In this document: positions 10,365 to 21,780 of the stretch, piece by piece
Position numbering within the stretch: the stretch's first letter is position 1
Layout: the number at the start of each line of letters is the position of its first letter
From: Flammula alnicola
Taxonomy: Eukaryota; Basidiomycota; Agaricomycetes; Agaricales; Strophariaceae
NCBI GenBank assembly: GCA_015499995.1
Contig: JADNRV010000223.1
Span: 1-64,000 of the forward strand
DNA length: 64,000 bases
Direction: 5' to 3'
Notes under the pieces: generated by a model
Seen by the model: only the letters and a program-made list of their open reading frames with translations
Told to the model about the DNA's origin: nothing
Databases searched by the model: none
Position numbers and translations under genes: made by a program

Positions 10365-10950
10365 CTACAGGTCGTCCGCATCCGCATCCTCTCCTTTCTC
10401 TCGCTCATCCGCATCCACAAAGTAAAGTACTTCCCTCCTACTTTGCAGCGCATCGTCCATATCTCCAATCAGCCTCCATATCCACCACACGATTAAACTG
10501 CAGCTCCGCCTGCGAAGCCAGCAACGCATGCAGCGCAATCCAATCCGTGCTCTGCCAGCATCCGCGCCGCAAACGAACTCTCGAAAGTTGGGGCACCATG
10601 CATTCAGGAGCATCCTGAAGTCGTCCGCGTCCGCGTCGTGCTGCGCGAACTGTCCTGGGGGGTCCGTAACCCACGCCTCCTCGATAACGTCCGATGAACG
10701 CCGAGCTCGAGCTGCAAGATCATGACCTCGTGCACTTCGAAGAACCATCTAAATTCCGGCATAGCCAAAATATGCGGAGAGCACAGAGAGCTGAGTAAGC
10801 AATGGCATGTTCCGGTCGCATTGTCGAGGGTAACCTTGAGCAAGCGCAGCGAGGGCAGTAACAGCATGTACGTAAACCCGTCCACGGAAGGTTCCACCGG
10901 CGGGGTGCATTTAGACGTCGAAAACAACGAGGAGGAACCAGGAGCGCCAA
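10365..10950 (-). pseudogene. Possible degraded F-box/leucine-rich coding remnant
   Basis: Minus-strand frames contain LRR-like fragments (FTYMLLLPSLRLLKVTLDNAT in one frame; AWCPNFREFVC and ALHALLASQAELQF in others) in the order expected of basidiomycete F-box/LRR proteins, but spread over different frames with no consistent splice model. I treat it as a relic. The family call is a guess from general composition only. Confidence 0.25.
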
Positions 10951-11076
10951 AAAAAACCTGAGCTAATAAACCTCCTCGTCTTCATATACTGTAGCTCGTC
11001 AACATATTCGGCGCATACATACACATCACATGGCCCAAACTCTTTCCTAACGACACCTCTGGGCAATCACCACAAT

Positions 11077-11107
11077 CCACCACCACCACCACCACCACCA
11101 CCACCAC
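11077..11107. repeat. (CCA)10 microsatellite
   Basis: About ten uninterrupted CCA triplets. Both strands read through it, but no surrounding gene was recognised. Confidence 0.9.
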
Positions 11108-11639
11108 TGACAGCCCGCTTCGTCTGTAGTGTCTCAGGTACATGCCGCTGCCTGCCAACAGACACGTGCGCAGTCGCAGAAATGGGACTTCCATGTACAA
11201 CAGCCCTGAACGTCGTCGACTCGAGTTCAACGGATCGGTGAGGTCGGGCTCGGATCGCTGATTCCTGTGATCCGCAGACGATAGCAACTGAAGGACGTAT
11301 GCAGGATCGCCAAGCCGAACTCGGTGTCTTCAGCGTCCAGCGTAGGGGAAAATACACGAAATCAGACATTGCGGGCGTCATGCGCATGGCACGCGTAACA
11401 TGACTCGGGAATCCGAGAGAGACATGGAGCCAATCGAAGAGCCGTCAAATGATGGAGCTGCAGGGAGTGGAGGAGAGAGGAAGGATTGAGGGTCAGGGAC
11501 TTGGATAGTAGGATTCGGGGGATTCTGGACCATCATACGCAAGGGTAGCCAATGGGGGGGTTGAAGATGCACCCGGGCGTGGAGGAGGAGGAGTGATGGT
11601 CCGGAATGTACTTTCTTTGTTTCGACAATATGTCCTGAG

Positions 11640-12060
11640 AGTGGTTATAAAAATATCAGGGAAGTGGATTGCGTACGTGTTCAACTGTGCACAGGCTCGA
11701 CATGAGTGAAGATGCCTCCAGAGACAAAAGCGTTCTTGGTGTTATTGAACATCGCGTCAAGACAATTTAGACGCAATCTTGATCTTGAATAAAGTTGGAG
11801 CAGTGAACGCGTAGGGTTACCGCTGTGACTCGGAGGTATCGCATTGCAAGCGTGGTTGGTGCAGTGTTTGAACAAGCACAGCCACATTCTAATCTAATCT
11901 GCACAATCCACCCGAGCAAAGGCAGGCCGTCCTTACAGTACCCCGAACACCTGCCTCTCCAAGCACTCATACGAGTACATCCTCAGAAGATGCCTACAAG
12001 AACCTGGTTTTTGCAAGGAAACTCAACGTTTGTTAGGTACTTGGCGGACAAATGATTCTA
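11640..12060 (-). repeat. Duplicate of the NLR 5' region (matches about 7245-7490 and 8178-8395)
   Basis: In order on the + strand it holds the start of NLR exon 2, its first intron, the first exon, the shared ATCTTGATCTTGAATAAAGT segment, CACAGCCACATT, and the block around GAAGATGCCTACAAGAACCTG. All are collinear with the active NLR locus except that the 0.7-kb element at 7481-8178 is missing. Divergence is visible throughout, so the duplication is not recent. Confidence 0.75.
11681..11752 (-). pseudogene. Solo NLR leader exon (23 codons, NACHT domain absent)
   Basis: Encodes MFNNTKNAFVSGG followed by an Ile-Phe-Thr-His-Val-Glu segment and then a stop, clearly homologous to the first exon of the NLR at 7381. 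The intron and a few codons of exon 2 follow in recognisable form (to about 11,620), after which a Pro/Ser-rich unrelated sequence replaces the NACHT domain. Most simply this is a truncated gene copy. A short peptide carrying only the Asn/Gly-rich leader could still be expressed from the duplicated promoter. Confidence 0.6.
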
Positions 12061-13353
12061 AATGTACGTGGGTCCCCATGCGCATACACCCACAAATTGT
12101 GCAAAGCCTTGTTATTTTCCCTCAGATATGTTGAACAAGAAACAGGGTACAAGCATCAACAACAAAAGAGAACCGATACCCGGACTAGAGACGGATAGAA
12201 AGGCGACAAATAAATCTAGAACTAAACAGCCAGAGGCAGCGGGCAATACGGTAAACTACAAGGAGCGGAAACAGGGACGAATTCACCATGAAGAAAGAAA
12301 AGCTCAATAAGGGGTCCAAGGCAACGCTATAACGACGATGAGTCGCTCGGTTTAAGGGCCAAGTAGCAGCAAGAGGGAACCCGGGAACAACTGGTGCTTG
12401 GGAGAAAAGGCAGCGTGGAGACCTCCCGAGAAGGTCCGTGCGGGCGTGCGCCGCGTGCGCCAGTTTCTGTGTTTATTGTTGCAAATTCGAGTTGAATTTG
12501 AGCAGGTTCCGGGCGAATTACTTTTCTCTATGAAACACAATCCAACTGCGTCGCTCAATCATGCTGGGTAAAAATAATTTCCATAAGACTTAATGTACTG
12601 TCGCATTGAATGAGGAAGAGATACAAAAAAAAACTGATGGCGGAGATCGATAAGATAGATGCCGGAAAGCCGGTAGAAGCACTCCCTCGGCAGCCATGGC
12701 ATTGTGGTTGTCGAACGCAGCAACTTTCCTCAAAAATATTCAAATGCCGTGATATATCTTCTTTGGCGGAATAAACCTCTCGGTCTCTGTCACGGACGAG
12801 GGGCGCCAAAACAACAGCTCTCTTGTTGATGATCTGGAGTATTGTAGCATACATCGTGCACGCACGGCTGATGTTGTTGGTGGAGGCATTCATCGCTCTG
12901 AGAGAGCTTCCCCCGGTCCCGCCCTTAAAGTGGTCCAATGGACATCGTTCATTCTTCATATAATATGACATGCATTAGGTCTGATAGGCTTCATAATCGG
13001 ATACAAAAGATGTACGAGAGGTCATTAAGGTAATATATATATTCTAAGACTTAACAATGCAGCTTGAAATGAAAACAAGTAAAGGAGAGTACATGTTATT
13101 GTAGGATCGTATACAAACCATGAAGGCGATTAAGGAACGTGGCTTCATTGAAGCGAAGATAGTTTCTGTAAACAGTGAATCGGAGCGTCGGTCGGGTGCT
13201 GCCTGCAGCGGAATAAGGAGTGCTTGAGGAGGGGAAAATAGTATTTTCGCCACCCTTATTTCAATAAATCTGTATTAGAAGACATCAGTTATAAGTCACT
13301 GACCCTTTCTATAGTTGACAGAGAAAAAAAGAACTCACCATCCGGAATCCCCA
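12061..13353. other. Intergenic with unassigned minus-strand frame
   Basis: A 138-codon minus-strand frame at 12,555-12,971 has no recognisable domain and no clear splice partners; I cannot say it is a gene. The remainder shows nothing. Confidence 0.3.
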
Positions 13354-14004
13354 TCAGACTTTCCTATATTCTCCTCCTACCCTACGACTGGGATTTGGAT
13401 GAACTATGGTGTGCTCCGGGCGCCGATGGTGAATGTCAGGCTCGACTTCGAATTCTTTCTTGACTTTCTGGATGTGTTTATCTGGAGTAACATGACGGGA
13501 GCTGATGCCAGACTTCGCAGAAATCCGAGTATATTGACCAGAAGGGCTTCGGTACGAAGGGACAGGAGAAGGATGACGCTCCGTTCCCTTCGAGGTGGAG
13601 GTAAGGAGATAAGGACGACCAAATCCAAGATTTTTCCTCTGAGACGTCGGTGTGTCTTTGGATGGTGAAACGGGGAATAGGTCATCGTCGTCCCTATGGC
13701 GGCTATCAGAACCTGGCAAGGGTGTAGATGGTCTCGAGTATGGGTGTGCCTGACGACGAGCTTGTGAGAGAGAGACAGAGGGAGTAACCCTCGAGAGCGA
13801 ATTAGAGCGACGGGTAGACTTTGAAGGTGTAACGGGGCGCGATGTTGGTCTCGACTTTCGGAGAGGACTAGGGGAGCTAGGACGCGAGAGAGGACCTGGG
13901 CCGTATCCCGCTACTTTGATTTGCTGTGGAGTGCGTGGGGGGAATTGGGGACACGGAAGCTGTTCGTTGATGCTGGTGTGACTATTACTGTAGTTAGAGG
14001 GCAT
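13354..14004 (-). CDS. Ser/Pro/Arg-rich disordered protein
   Basis: Single exon of 216 codons starting MPSNYSNSHTS. The in-frame ATG at 14070 is only 18 bp from the TATA box, so the ATG at 14004 (84 bp away) is preferred. Composition is low-complexity: repeated SRP/RPSSP/RPVTPSKS motifs, many potential SP/TP phosphorylation sites, basic overall, with an acidic DDDD patch (about residue 110) and a His/Arg-rich C-terminus. There are no cysteines in motifs, no signal peptide and no membrane segment. I do not recognise a family. A disordered regulatory or nuclear protein is possible but not shown. Codon periodicity and the promoter placement support a real gene. Confidence 0.55.
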   Translation of the reverse strand: MPSNYSNSHTSINEQLPCPQFPPRTPQQIKVAGYGPGPLSRPSSPSPLRKSRPTSRPVTPSKSTRRSNSLSRVTPSVSLSQARRQAHPYSRPSTPLPGSDSRHRDDDDLFPVSPSKDTPTSQRKNLGFGRPYLLTSTSKGTERHPSPVPSYRSPSGQYTRISAKSGISSRHVTPDKHIQKVKKEFEVEPDIHHRRPEHTIVHPNPSRRVGGEYRKV

Positions 14005-14087
14005 GTTGTATAATATATCGAAGTCTATAGGATAGAAGATTCGGAGAAGGTGTATAGAGGGAGTGGACACTTGAATTATTCCAAGCC

Positions 14088-14095
14088 CTTATATA
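14088..14095 (-). promoter_or_regulatory. TATA box of the Ser/Pro-rich gene
   Basis: TATATAAG on the minus strand, 84 bp upstream of the ATG at 14004. Confidence 0.5.
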
Positions 14096-14099
14096 TTGT

Positions 14100-15736
14100 A
14101 GATATGTGTGTGTGGCATATTTTTTGCACACTCCCTGAGAGCCACGCTGCCTGGACAGCTGGCCCGCTTGGACAAACATGAACGACGCACATCAAAGCGC
14201 TGCGTAAAGCTGGCCCAAGTCAACGTAGCAACGTTCAACCCGTTCAACCCTTGCATGCCCATTTGAAGCTGGCTGAGCGACAATGACTCCAGATTCCTTA
14301 GCGCAGGCATGACAGCAGCGATTAGAGAGGTCTTGTGGAATTGCGACCGACATGAATGATTAACGAACACCGACGGTAATCGAGCAAGGTGAGTGTACGG
14401 CTATTGCCGGAAAGGCGCCAGGATGCGCTTAGATTAGATTAGATAATAGGTCCTTCGGGACGCGTGGGGATGGCCCTCAAAGCTTGAAGCTTTGAAGCTT
14501 CAATTCTTGCTCTTGCCGGATTCTTAGCAATATCAATGCCTAGGGTACGTCAAGCTTGCTCCATCCCACAATACCTACAGACGACCGACTATCGCTGAAG
14601 ACGTTCAACAAAGCCTTCACTTTGATGCTCGTTATCGCTGCTTTGGACTTTGGCATACTCAAATATGCGGTAGGTCACAGCAAATGCTGGACTTTTCAGT
14701 GCTCTATCGAGTACCTCTTAACCAGCCTTAACCATCAACTTTAGGGCGAATAGGTATGAGGAAATTCAGACGCCATGGCCGAATTCTTTATAGAGTCAGC
14801 TAGACATGGTGAATACATGGCGAGGGTGATCATTATAATCCCCGTAATACATTGAGAATAATTATAAAATTATAGCCGTAGATTAAGACTTAAACAAAGA
14901 TCTGCTTTGGACCGTTGGGAACGAGAACAGTAATAATCGAGGCGTAGGTGTCGCAGGAACATTGAAGTTATGTGTCCCAACTCACAACTAATTTTTAGGT
15001 GACTCTTCAAGGTACCGATTGCAGAAATACCCAGAGGTTGAGATTCGAAGCTCGAAGGACGAGTTGGATGTGTCCTATGAACCGCATCCTCTGACATGTT
15101 CTCAACTGACCCAATGCTTTTTTTAGTCTATTCAAAAATTTCGCAAATATAATTTACGCGAGAAGCGTCATATCCAGGCCCACAATTCTCTGTCTCCTGT
15201 CACCGAATCAACGAATATCTGCTTTATCGTGTGGTCCAGAGTCTACAATCAGACTATATTGAGGTGTTTCGTTCCTAACATTGTTACGGCCCGCGTGTTC
15301 ACTCCGTCAAGCGATGGCTGCGAAGCTCCCTCTATCAGGAAAAACAATCATGATCGGTGCCGGTCCGCGGGAGGGGGAATATCTGACATTTGCAGGTACC
15401 AGTTGACGCTATTAATATGTCACGTATTCGTTGATTCTTTAATTACAGGCGATAAAAGGATGATGTTTCTCATGAGTATGGCTCATGCAGCGCCAAGGCG
15501 CGGAAATAAGAGAGGCTTATTCTTAGAACTTGGTTTAAACCTCCGAGATATGACAAAAGCTATTCCGATATACCTTTCATAACGAGGTACCTTGGAACGA
15601 AGAGCACAAAAAATATTACCTGCGTGGGTTCTTCGTTGTACCTCTAACACAATGCACCGACACTGCACAGACATCCGTTTCATCAAGTAATGGTTTTAAG
15701 AAGGGAAGTCAGCTACAAGTAATCGAGTTTCCGCCA
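14100..15736. other. Intergenic, no gene seen
   Basis: Short frames only. Near 14,480-14,500 there is an AAGCTT-rich imperfect palindrome. No conserved product was recognised. Confidence 0.4.
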
Positions 15737-15745
15737 CTTTAGAAC

Positions 15746-16866
15746 GGGCAAGAGAAAATCGGCGTGCCTTGAGCGTGCACAAGCGTGCCTGAGCGTGCCA
15801 CGCTCATCACGCTCACCCCTTTTGGCGTGCGATGCGTGCCACGCTCAGCACGCTCAGCCCTTTTAGCGTGCAGTGCGTGCCATGCTCAGCAGGCTCAACC
15901 CTTTTGGCGTGCGGCGCATCTCTTCACATAGATCAATGCATTGATCTATGTTGCTTTTTGACATTTGTGTCCCGTTCTATATAATTATGCTGTACATATA
16001 TGAACAAGTTTTTTGTAATTTCAGAGGAGAACAGTACAGAGGAACAAAATATCAGTATATATTATCTATGGTGCTGTATTGGTAGGTTTCATTTTATTCC
16101 TTCTTTTCAGCCTGGGCATTAGTCATTCTTTGGTAATTTCTGGGATCTTTAGCTGTTTGATAGTGTCAATGGTCATAATCATCCCTATCACTTTGTGATG
16201 GATGAATTGAACGAAATGGTACAGTAGGAGAAATATGAGAGCATATTACTCACCAAGTTGCATGTATTCAGGGCCACAAGTTAGTCGAAGATACATTTGC
16301 ACAAAGACAATCTCTCTCGATTATGAGAACATGAATACTGAGTACAATTTCCCCCCACATCTACCTGGGTTTCTCCATGTGCATGCTATGAGTATGCTCT
16401 GAGAGCGTGCTATAAACGTGCGCGAGCATGCTGATGGGCGTGCTACAAGCGTGCGCACGCGTGCTCAATTGGCGTGCGAGCGTGCTATAAGCGTGTGAAC
16501 ACATGCCCAATTGGCGTGCGAGCGTGCGTGAGCGTGCGTCATGATGTGTAAGCGTGCGTGAGCGTGGCACGCTAAAATCTTTAAAATTCACACGCGTGCA
16601 CCTGCGTGCATCTGCGTGCTTATGTGTTTCAAAAGGCAGGCATTTTGATGCTCATATATGATCTCTCGGCGAAATAACAAGAGAGTAGGTACAGGATAGA
16701 ACATCCTCACATTTTTATAGGTACATGTACACTTTATAGCAGCCTATTTCTTTTTTCAAGTAGTACCATGGCCTATGTAAGAGCGTGCAGTTGCGTGCAT
16801 TGGCGTGCCACGCTAAGCACGCTAAGCACGCCACGCACGCTCGTGCACGCGGATATCCTCTAGCCC
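15746..16866. mobile_element. 1.12-kb non-autonomous DNA transposon with GCGTGC subterminal motifs and 9-bp TSD
   Basis: Flanked by a perfect 9-bp direct repeat CTTTAGAAC (15737-15745 and 16867-16875). The termini are short inverted repeats (GGGCAAGAG on the left, GGGCTAGAG when the right end is reversed). Over twenty GCGTGC hexamers and their complements are clustered at both ends (15,760-15,915; 16,390-16,620; 16,785-16,855). No transposase frame is present. A 9-bp duplication is typical of the Mutator (MULE) superfamily. The hexamer clusters look like subterminal transposase-binding sites. A 23-bp motif at 16,206-16,228 is shared with the end of the MITE at 20,870-21,128. Confidence 0.85.
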
Positions 16867-17093
16867 CTTTAGAACCGAGTATTTTCCATTCATTGGAGCA
16901 CGTACGATGAAAGCCAAATAAGCCATGCCCATGCATGTACCCCTTATTTTGGCTTGCTTTTATTGGCATCCAACACAAGTTTTGGCATCGCCTTCTTCGA
17001 AAATTTGAAGTTTAGATTAGATTCTGGTCCAGCAAAGCGCGATGTAGCAAGATATTCTAGTTTTGTTTTCTGTAAAGATGAGGCAACTAAGCT

Positions 17094-18087
17094 CTAATAC
17101 ACTATTTCAATCTCGCCCGCAGGACTGCCATTAACCTTCACCTGCGCTGAGAAGCCATCCGTGGTGTCATTGCGCGTACTCCATTCCAAGGGCGTGTACT
17201 GCCCATTCAGGTTCATCATAGTGATATTACTGAACGGCGTCGTGCCAGTCGGCAAATCCGTCGTCACCTGGGCGGAGTAGATCTCGAGTGCCTCCCAGGC
17301 CCAGTTCAGCTGCTCGGTGGTGTTGACGGTGATGGTCGTGTAGGGACTGTGAGTGAATTGGGCATTGTACTGGTATGTGGTGCCCCCGGCGGTAGCGAAT
17401 GTCTTTTGCAAGGTCAGAACGCCGTTCATCGTGGCGCCTGTGCTGACGGGAACGAGGGTGGTGTGGTACGTGCTGGCCCCAACCAAATACCAAGACGCGG
17501 TCGCCCAGTAGTTACCTCCGCCGGCGCCAGAGGTACCGTACTGAAGCACGGGCTGTAGGATCGCGTCGTCGGAAACGGGAGTGAGAGCGCTGAACAGGTA
17601 GAGCAATTGATTGTGGTTCGTTTTTGGAACGGGTGGGACGGTCCACGAGGAGGAGAACGAGGAGATAGGGTTGGCGACAGAGTTATTTGTGAAGTAGGTG
17701 TAGGCGACGTAGCCCGTGCTTATCGCGCGTGGCTCAACGACATGTGAGGGAGAGAATTGGCCGATAGTGCGAGAAGCCAAACCCTCAGCGTTGGAGATGG
17801 CGTTTGTGTGGAGGATTTCGCCGCTCTCGGAGATAATATGAACAGCATCGGTTGTATGAAGGATACTGGCGCCATCTGGAACATGATGAACTTGGGATTG
17901 GGGGCGAGGGCCGCCAGGCGTGTTAACGTAGGTTACGGCCTTCAACACCAGAAAATTAGATATGATACTGTCCAGTAAAACTAAATTTAATTACCTCATC
18001 TCGAGCGTCTAACTCGACAGGGCTGGCTATTGCGCTCAGAGCGCTGATAACCAGCAACGCGCATGTTGAGAGAGCTTTGAATGACAT
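17094..18087 (-). CDS. Conserved secreted fungal protein of unknown function
   Basis: Two exons, 17995-18087 and 17094-17939, joined over a 55-nt intron (17940-17994, GTAATT...TGAAG, phase 0), giving 312 aa. Residues 1 to about 20 (MSFKALSTCALLVISALSAI) are a signal peptide, followed by a short propeptide-like stretch. The C-terminal ~200 residues contain SSSWTVPP.P, LYLFSAL, ILQPVLQYG, GGGNYWATASWY and NWAWEALEIY, a pattern I recall from many fungal secreted proteins with a probable beta-sandwich fold. Superficially like G1 peptidases, but the catalytic Gln/Glu context of that family is not evident. There are several N-x-S/T glycosylation sites. A function cannot be given. Confidence 0.75.
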
Positions 18088-18249
18088 ATGTGTGCTTCCT
18101 GGAAGTGAAAATGAGGTATAAACATAAGCAAGTATTATCAACGTTCAGATTCTGGAATAGGTTAGACGTACTTTGAGCGTAGGGCAGTCGATGCGTCTGG
18201 GTTTGGGTCTAGGGACACGGAACAAAACTTAGGTGGAACAGAGGCAGGC

Positions 18250-20869
18250 CTATTTATCGATGTAGCTCGCAGAAGCCTCATTCCGAAATACCTGATTAAT
18301 TGCCGTTTTCCGTCATAAACAAGCCTGACGGCCTTTGACGGCTAAATTTCGCTGAAAGGGTTGCTCCGAACTTCTGCGAAGAAGAACAGAAATACGATGC
18401 GCTGGCGGAGACAGCGAGATTTTTCTTTTGACTCTGCCCTCCGACGAACCGCAAGAAGTCTTGGGCATATGGCTCTAGTTGCCGTCTCCCAGTCTTATGA
18501 CGCTCGAGTGTTTTTGGTCATGTTCCCGTTGTTGGCCACCATGCCGAGTGTGGTGATCACATTGCCAGTGCGATCGCCAGTGCGGTTCTATTGCGCTGGC
18601 AGTGCGCCATTTGTCAACCAAGTTACGGGCGCAAAATACATATGTACATGCGGATTGGCAACCCATCCATCTCGACATATCTGTTTCTCCAACGGATGTG
18701 CATGTAGCAGCTCCGTTCGCCGCATGCCAAGAAGGAATCACGGGTTAAGCATACTTCTTAGACCTTGACCTTCTATCAACCTATTTTAAAATATTGTCAT
18801 TATAGGCAGCACATACGCACGAGTCCTATTGATAGAATGCGCCGTCAACGGCTGGGCTGTCGTTCGAACTCTTCAGCATGCAGAGCGGAAAAGGAACGGG
18901 AGTACCACAGGGTAAAATGAATCTATATGGAAGGTCGGAAGTTGCGATTGAAGCATGCATACGGTTGGTCTGGCGGGGTAACGCCGTCCGATAGCTGTCG
19001 TCAGTGTTATCCATCCAGTTATATAGCCAAAGAACGTTCAGCCTTTCTGGGAAGCACATATAAATATATCTCACCTATTGGATCAATTCCTCTGCCGGAG
19101 CCCGTGTCGGCACCGCACACAAGTGGCGTCATCGACGCATTCCTGCTAGTTCAACTTCCCGCTACATGCGTTCATGAGGAAGAGTTCTTAATACGTGCAA
19201 ATGAGCTCACATGGTACATGGCGGAGACGACGGAGACCAACGAGTGACCAGCCCCGTGAACAAGGTGGAGCTCCTTGACGTTCCGAGCTGCACCTCCTGG
19301 CACGAAAAGCCGAGATGAAACGAGGACACCAGAAAGACAGACAAAGATAAAGACGAGGCTGAGACAGAGCTAGCCCTAGCCCTCGGCTGCTATATGAACT
19401 GGGGTTGCAGTGCTGGTCGCCTGAGTCTCGAAAAAAGACAGGTGTGCTTCGTTCACGAAGTTTGAGCCTGGCAGAGAGAAGGATCAATATACCGAATTGA
19501 TACCCAGGCAAAGATGTGCCACATAAGGCGAAAGGAGGATGCACACGACATACTCGAAAGGTCCTGAGATATCCTCTATGCATCCATCCCAACGAAATTC
19601 TCGTTGGAGCATCCGAATGCACCTGAAATCCTGATCCTTCGCTTGACATAAAATGCGGCGAATATATCCCTCAAAACATGCCAAAATGAATATGGGAGAT
19701 TTAGTCGACGACGGCTGACTGATGAGGACGGCAGAAAAGAAGGGGCAAGCATCGAATGCTGAGCGCTGAAGCTTGAACGAGGGACACCATCCCGTCAATC
19801 ACCCCCAAAACCCAGTCGGGCATGGCCTCTCTCACGCAAGATCGGCTACTTCTATCCTCTCCCTCTTTCTGTCATGATCGCAAATAGCCGGGAAATCGAA
19901 CTGAAAAACCGAGTCCGCCGACTGACTGTACAGACCGAGCACCATCCAGCGTCCACGTCCTTTGTGCTCAGCGCACGAAGACCTTGCCAAGATTTGCCGC
20001 CCCCGCATTCAGCATCTCGGCGAAAGCACGAAGGCGAGTACTAGATGAATAAGTGATGGAGATACACGGCTTCGGGTGGACTCGGAGGGCGTGCTGCGTT
20101 CCCGTCTTTCCGCGTGTTGGGTATTGAGACGAACGAGAAAAGCAGTCGAGAAGTCCGAGTTCGTTCATGATAGAAAAAGCTTGGATGGGATATGGACCTG
20201 CGAAAGACGTGGGTTTCGGCAAGCACAAGTCCACGACGTGGCAGAGGTACGCTGGGAGGATGGCGAGTGGGTAGTGAGAGGGTTATGGAAGACTTGCTGC
20301 GGTACAGGACGCGGAAAAGATGGGATGTGGAGGTCTCGAAGATGGAGGTAGGAGGGTTGACTTTGGGTGATGCGAGAGTGTAGGGTGTACAGCTGGACGA
20401 GGAGCCAGGGAGGAGATATAGACGGCTGGGTGCGCGACCATAGATGTACGTCTTTGTTTCTGGGCTCGTGTCCTTTTATTCTGCTCTTAACTCAACACCA
20501 TCCAGGACGAGCGCGTGCGCCGAGTTTCACGGTGTACCGTGTAACAATATTTTAGCAGACCTAAGGCAGGAGCGTTAAATGAGAGTGTGAACCCCTGAAG
20601 TTGCATACGTACTATGAAAGCTACGCAGGCGGCAGATTGAAGGATGGGAGGGAGGTCGAGTGAGTTACGGCAAGAGAACGACTAGGAGGGGTTGGTCAGA
20701 TGGTCTGAGCCCTGGGTGCAAGAACGAAAGAGATCATCGACATCGATCCCCAGCTACTAGCTGGCGAAGGATGCACCCGAGTGGGCGTTGGACTGGCGTA
20801 CAATGGAGGATCTTCCCACGGGCCAAGCCGACCTGAAGTACATACAGACCGCCCCACAAAAGTTCACGT
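18250..20869. other. Intergenic, no convincing gene
   Basis: Several overlapping short frames on both strands. A minus-strand fragment ending at 19,968 with LRAFAEMLNAGAANLGKVFVR resembles the C-terminus of medium-chain reductases, but no other part of such a protein is in frame. At most a relic. Confidence 0.35.
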
Positions 20870-21128
20870 GTACCATTTCATTCAATTCGGCAGATCCCGT
20901 GACCCGTGACAGCGCTGCCGCAATTTTGGTTTCGGCACCCTTGAAAACTCGCCGTGACAAACGCAAATTTTTCGGCAACATAGCGCCGCAGGCCGCGAAA
21001 AATTTCTACATTTAGCGGGTTTCACCAAGTGGTTTCGGCACCCCGCCAAAATCGCCGTGACAACCGTGACATTTCGGCGTTTTGGACGGCTCCGTGACGC
21101 GTGACTGCCGAATTGAACGAAATGGTAC
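20870..21128. mobile_element. 259-bp MITE, 24-bp inverted termini
   Basis: The ends match as inverted repeats over 24 bp with one mismatch (GTACCATTTCRTTCAATTC... on the left, complement on the right at 21,105-21,128). The interior has GTGAC/GTCAC-rich short repeats and a duplicated TTTCGGCACCC. The outer TA could be a TA target duplication (Tc1/mariner-like). No coding frame. The right terminal 23 bp recurs identically at 16,206-16,228. Confidence 0.75.
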
Positions 21129-21301
21129 AGTATTAGGCCGCTATGCATTATGTCTAATCTTCACCTTACTAGTTATCTAAATGGAGACCGCCCCCAGCTT
21201 CAGCACCCTTCCGTTAATGTACAGTTCTTATTGCCATCCTCAGCCAAACGCCACATTGAAGGGCAGTTTTTTTGCAGGAGTTGCCAGTGGATGCTTTGGG
21301 G

Positions 21302-21771
21302 TAGTCTGTTTTTTACCGCGCCCCAAAAACCGCGCTAGAATTTCATTATGTAATCTTCGGACTTTCAAATTGTCTAAATCTATACTGAACGCAATAATCG
21401 AAGGCCCCTTTCAAATATTTAGGAGAGAAAGTTTCTTATAGGGTTGCGCAGCATATTGTATTAAAATATTGGGAGCTCCTGACGCGATTTGGAAGTGTTA
21501 ATAAAGTGGGCGTGCATGGCGAGCACAGCTCTGGATCACGTGCACTGTTTTCAGCGTTGTTTTCTACCGACCAGAAACGGACACAAAGGCCCATCCTCTC
21601 GAGTCCAAATTTTTATCCTATGGTACTTGAGTCAAAGGAAACTTCTTTCCCACCAAACATTAGCAAAAGACCTCTGTCGTCGCGTAGAATCGACGCGACG
21701 CGGTTTCAAAGTCCGAAGATTACATAAACATTTTCTAGCGCGGTTTTGGGGGCGCGGTAAAAACAGGACTA
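21302..21771. mobile_element. 470-bp MITE with ~75-bp inverted repeats and perfect 9-bp TSD
   Basis: The direct repeat GCTTTGGGG flanks it exactly (21293-21301 and 21772-21780). Inverted arms of about 70-75 bp at 21302-21376 and 21697-21771 share TAGTC, TTTTTACCGCGCCCC, CGCGCTAGAA and TTATGTAATCTTCGGACTTT. Long inverted termini plus a 9-bp duplication are the signature of a Mutator-like MITE. No transposase is encoded. Confidence 0.88.
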
Positions 21772-21780
21772 GCTTTGGGG

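Noticed and set aside
12555..12971. 138-codon minus-strand frame considered as an NLR effector domain
   Set aside because: No motif of any known N-terminal death or effector domain and no splice link to a NACHT exon.
19968..20440. C-terminal alcohol dehydrogenase/quinone reductase-like peptide on the minus strand
   Set aside because: Only about 20 residues are suggestive; the rest is spread over frames and shows no cofactor-binding motif.
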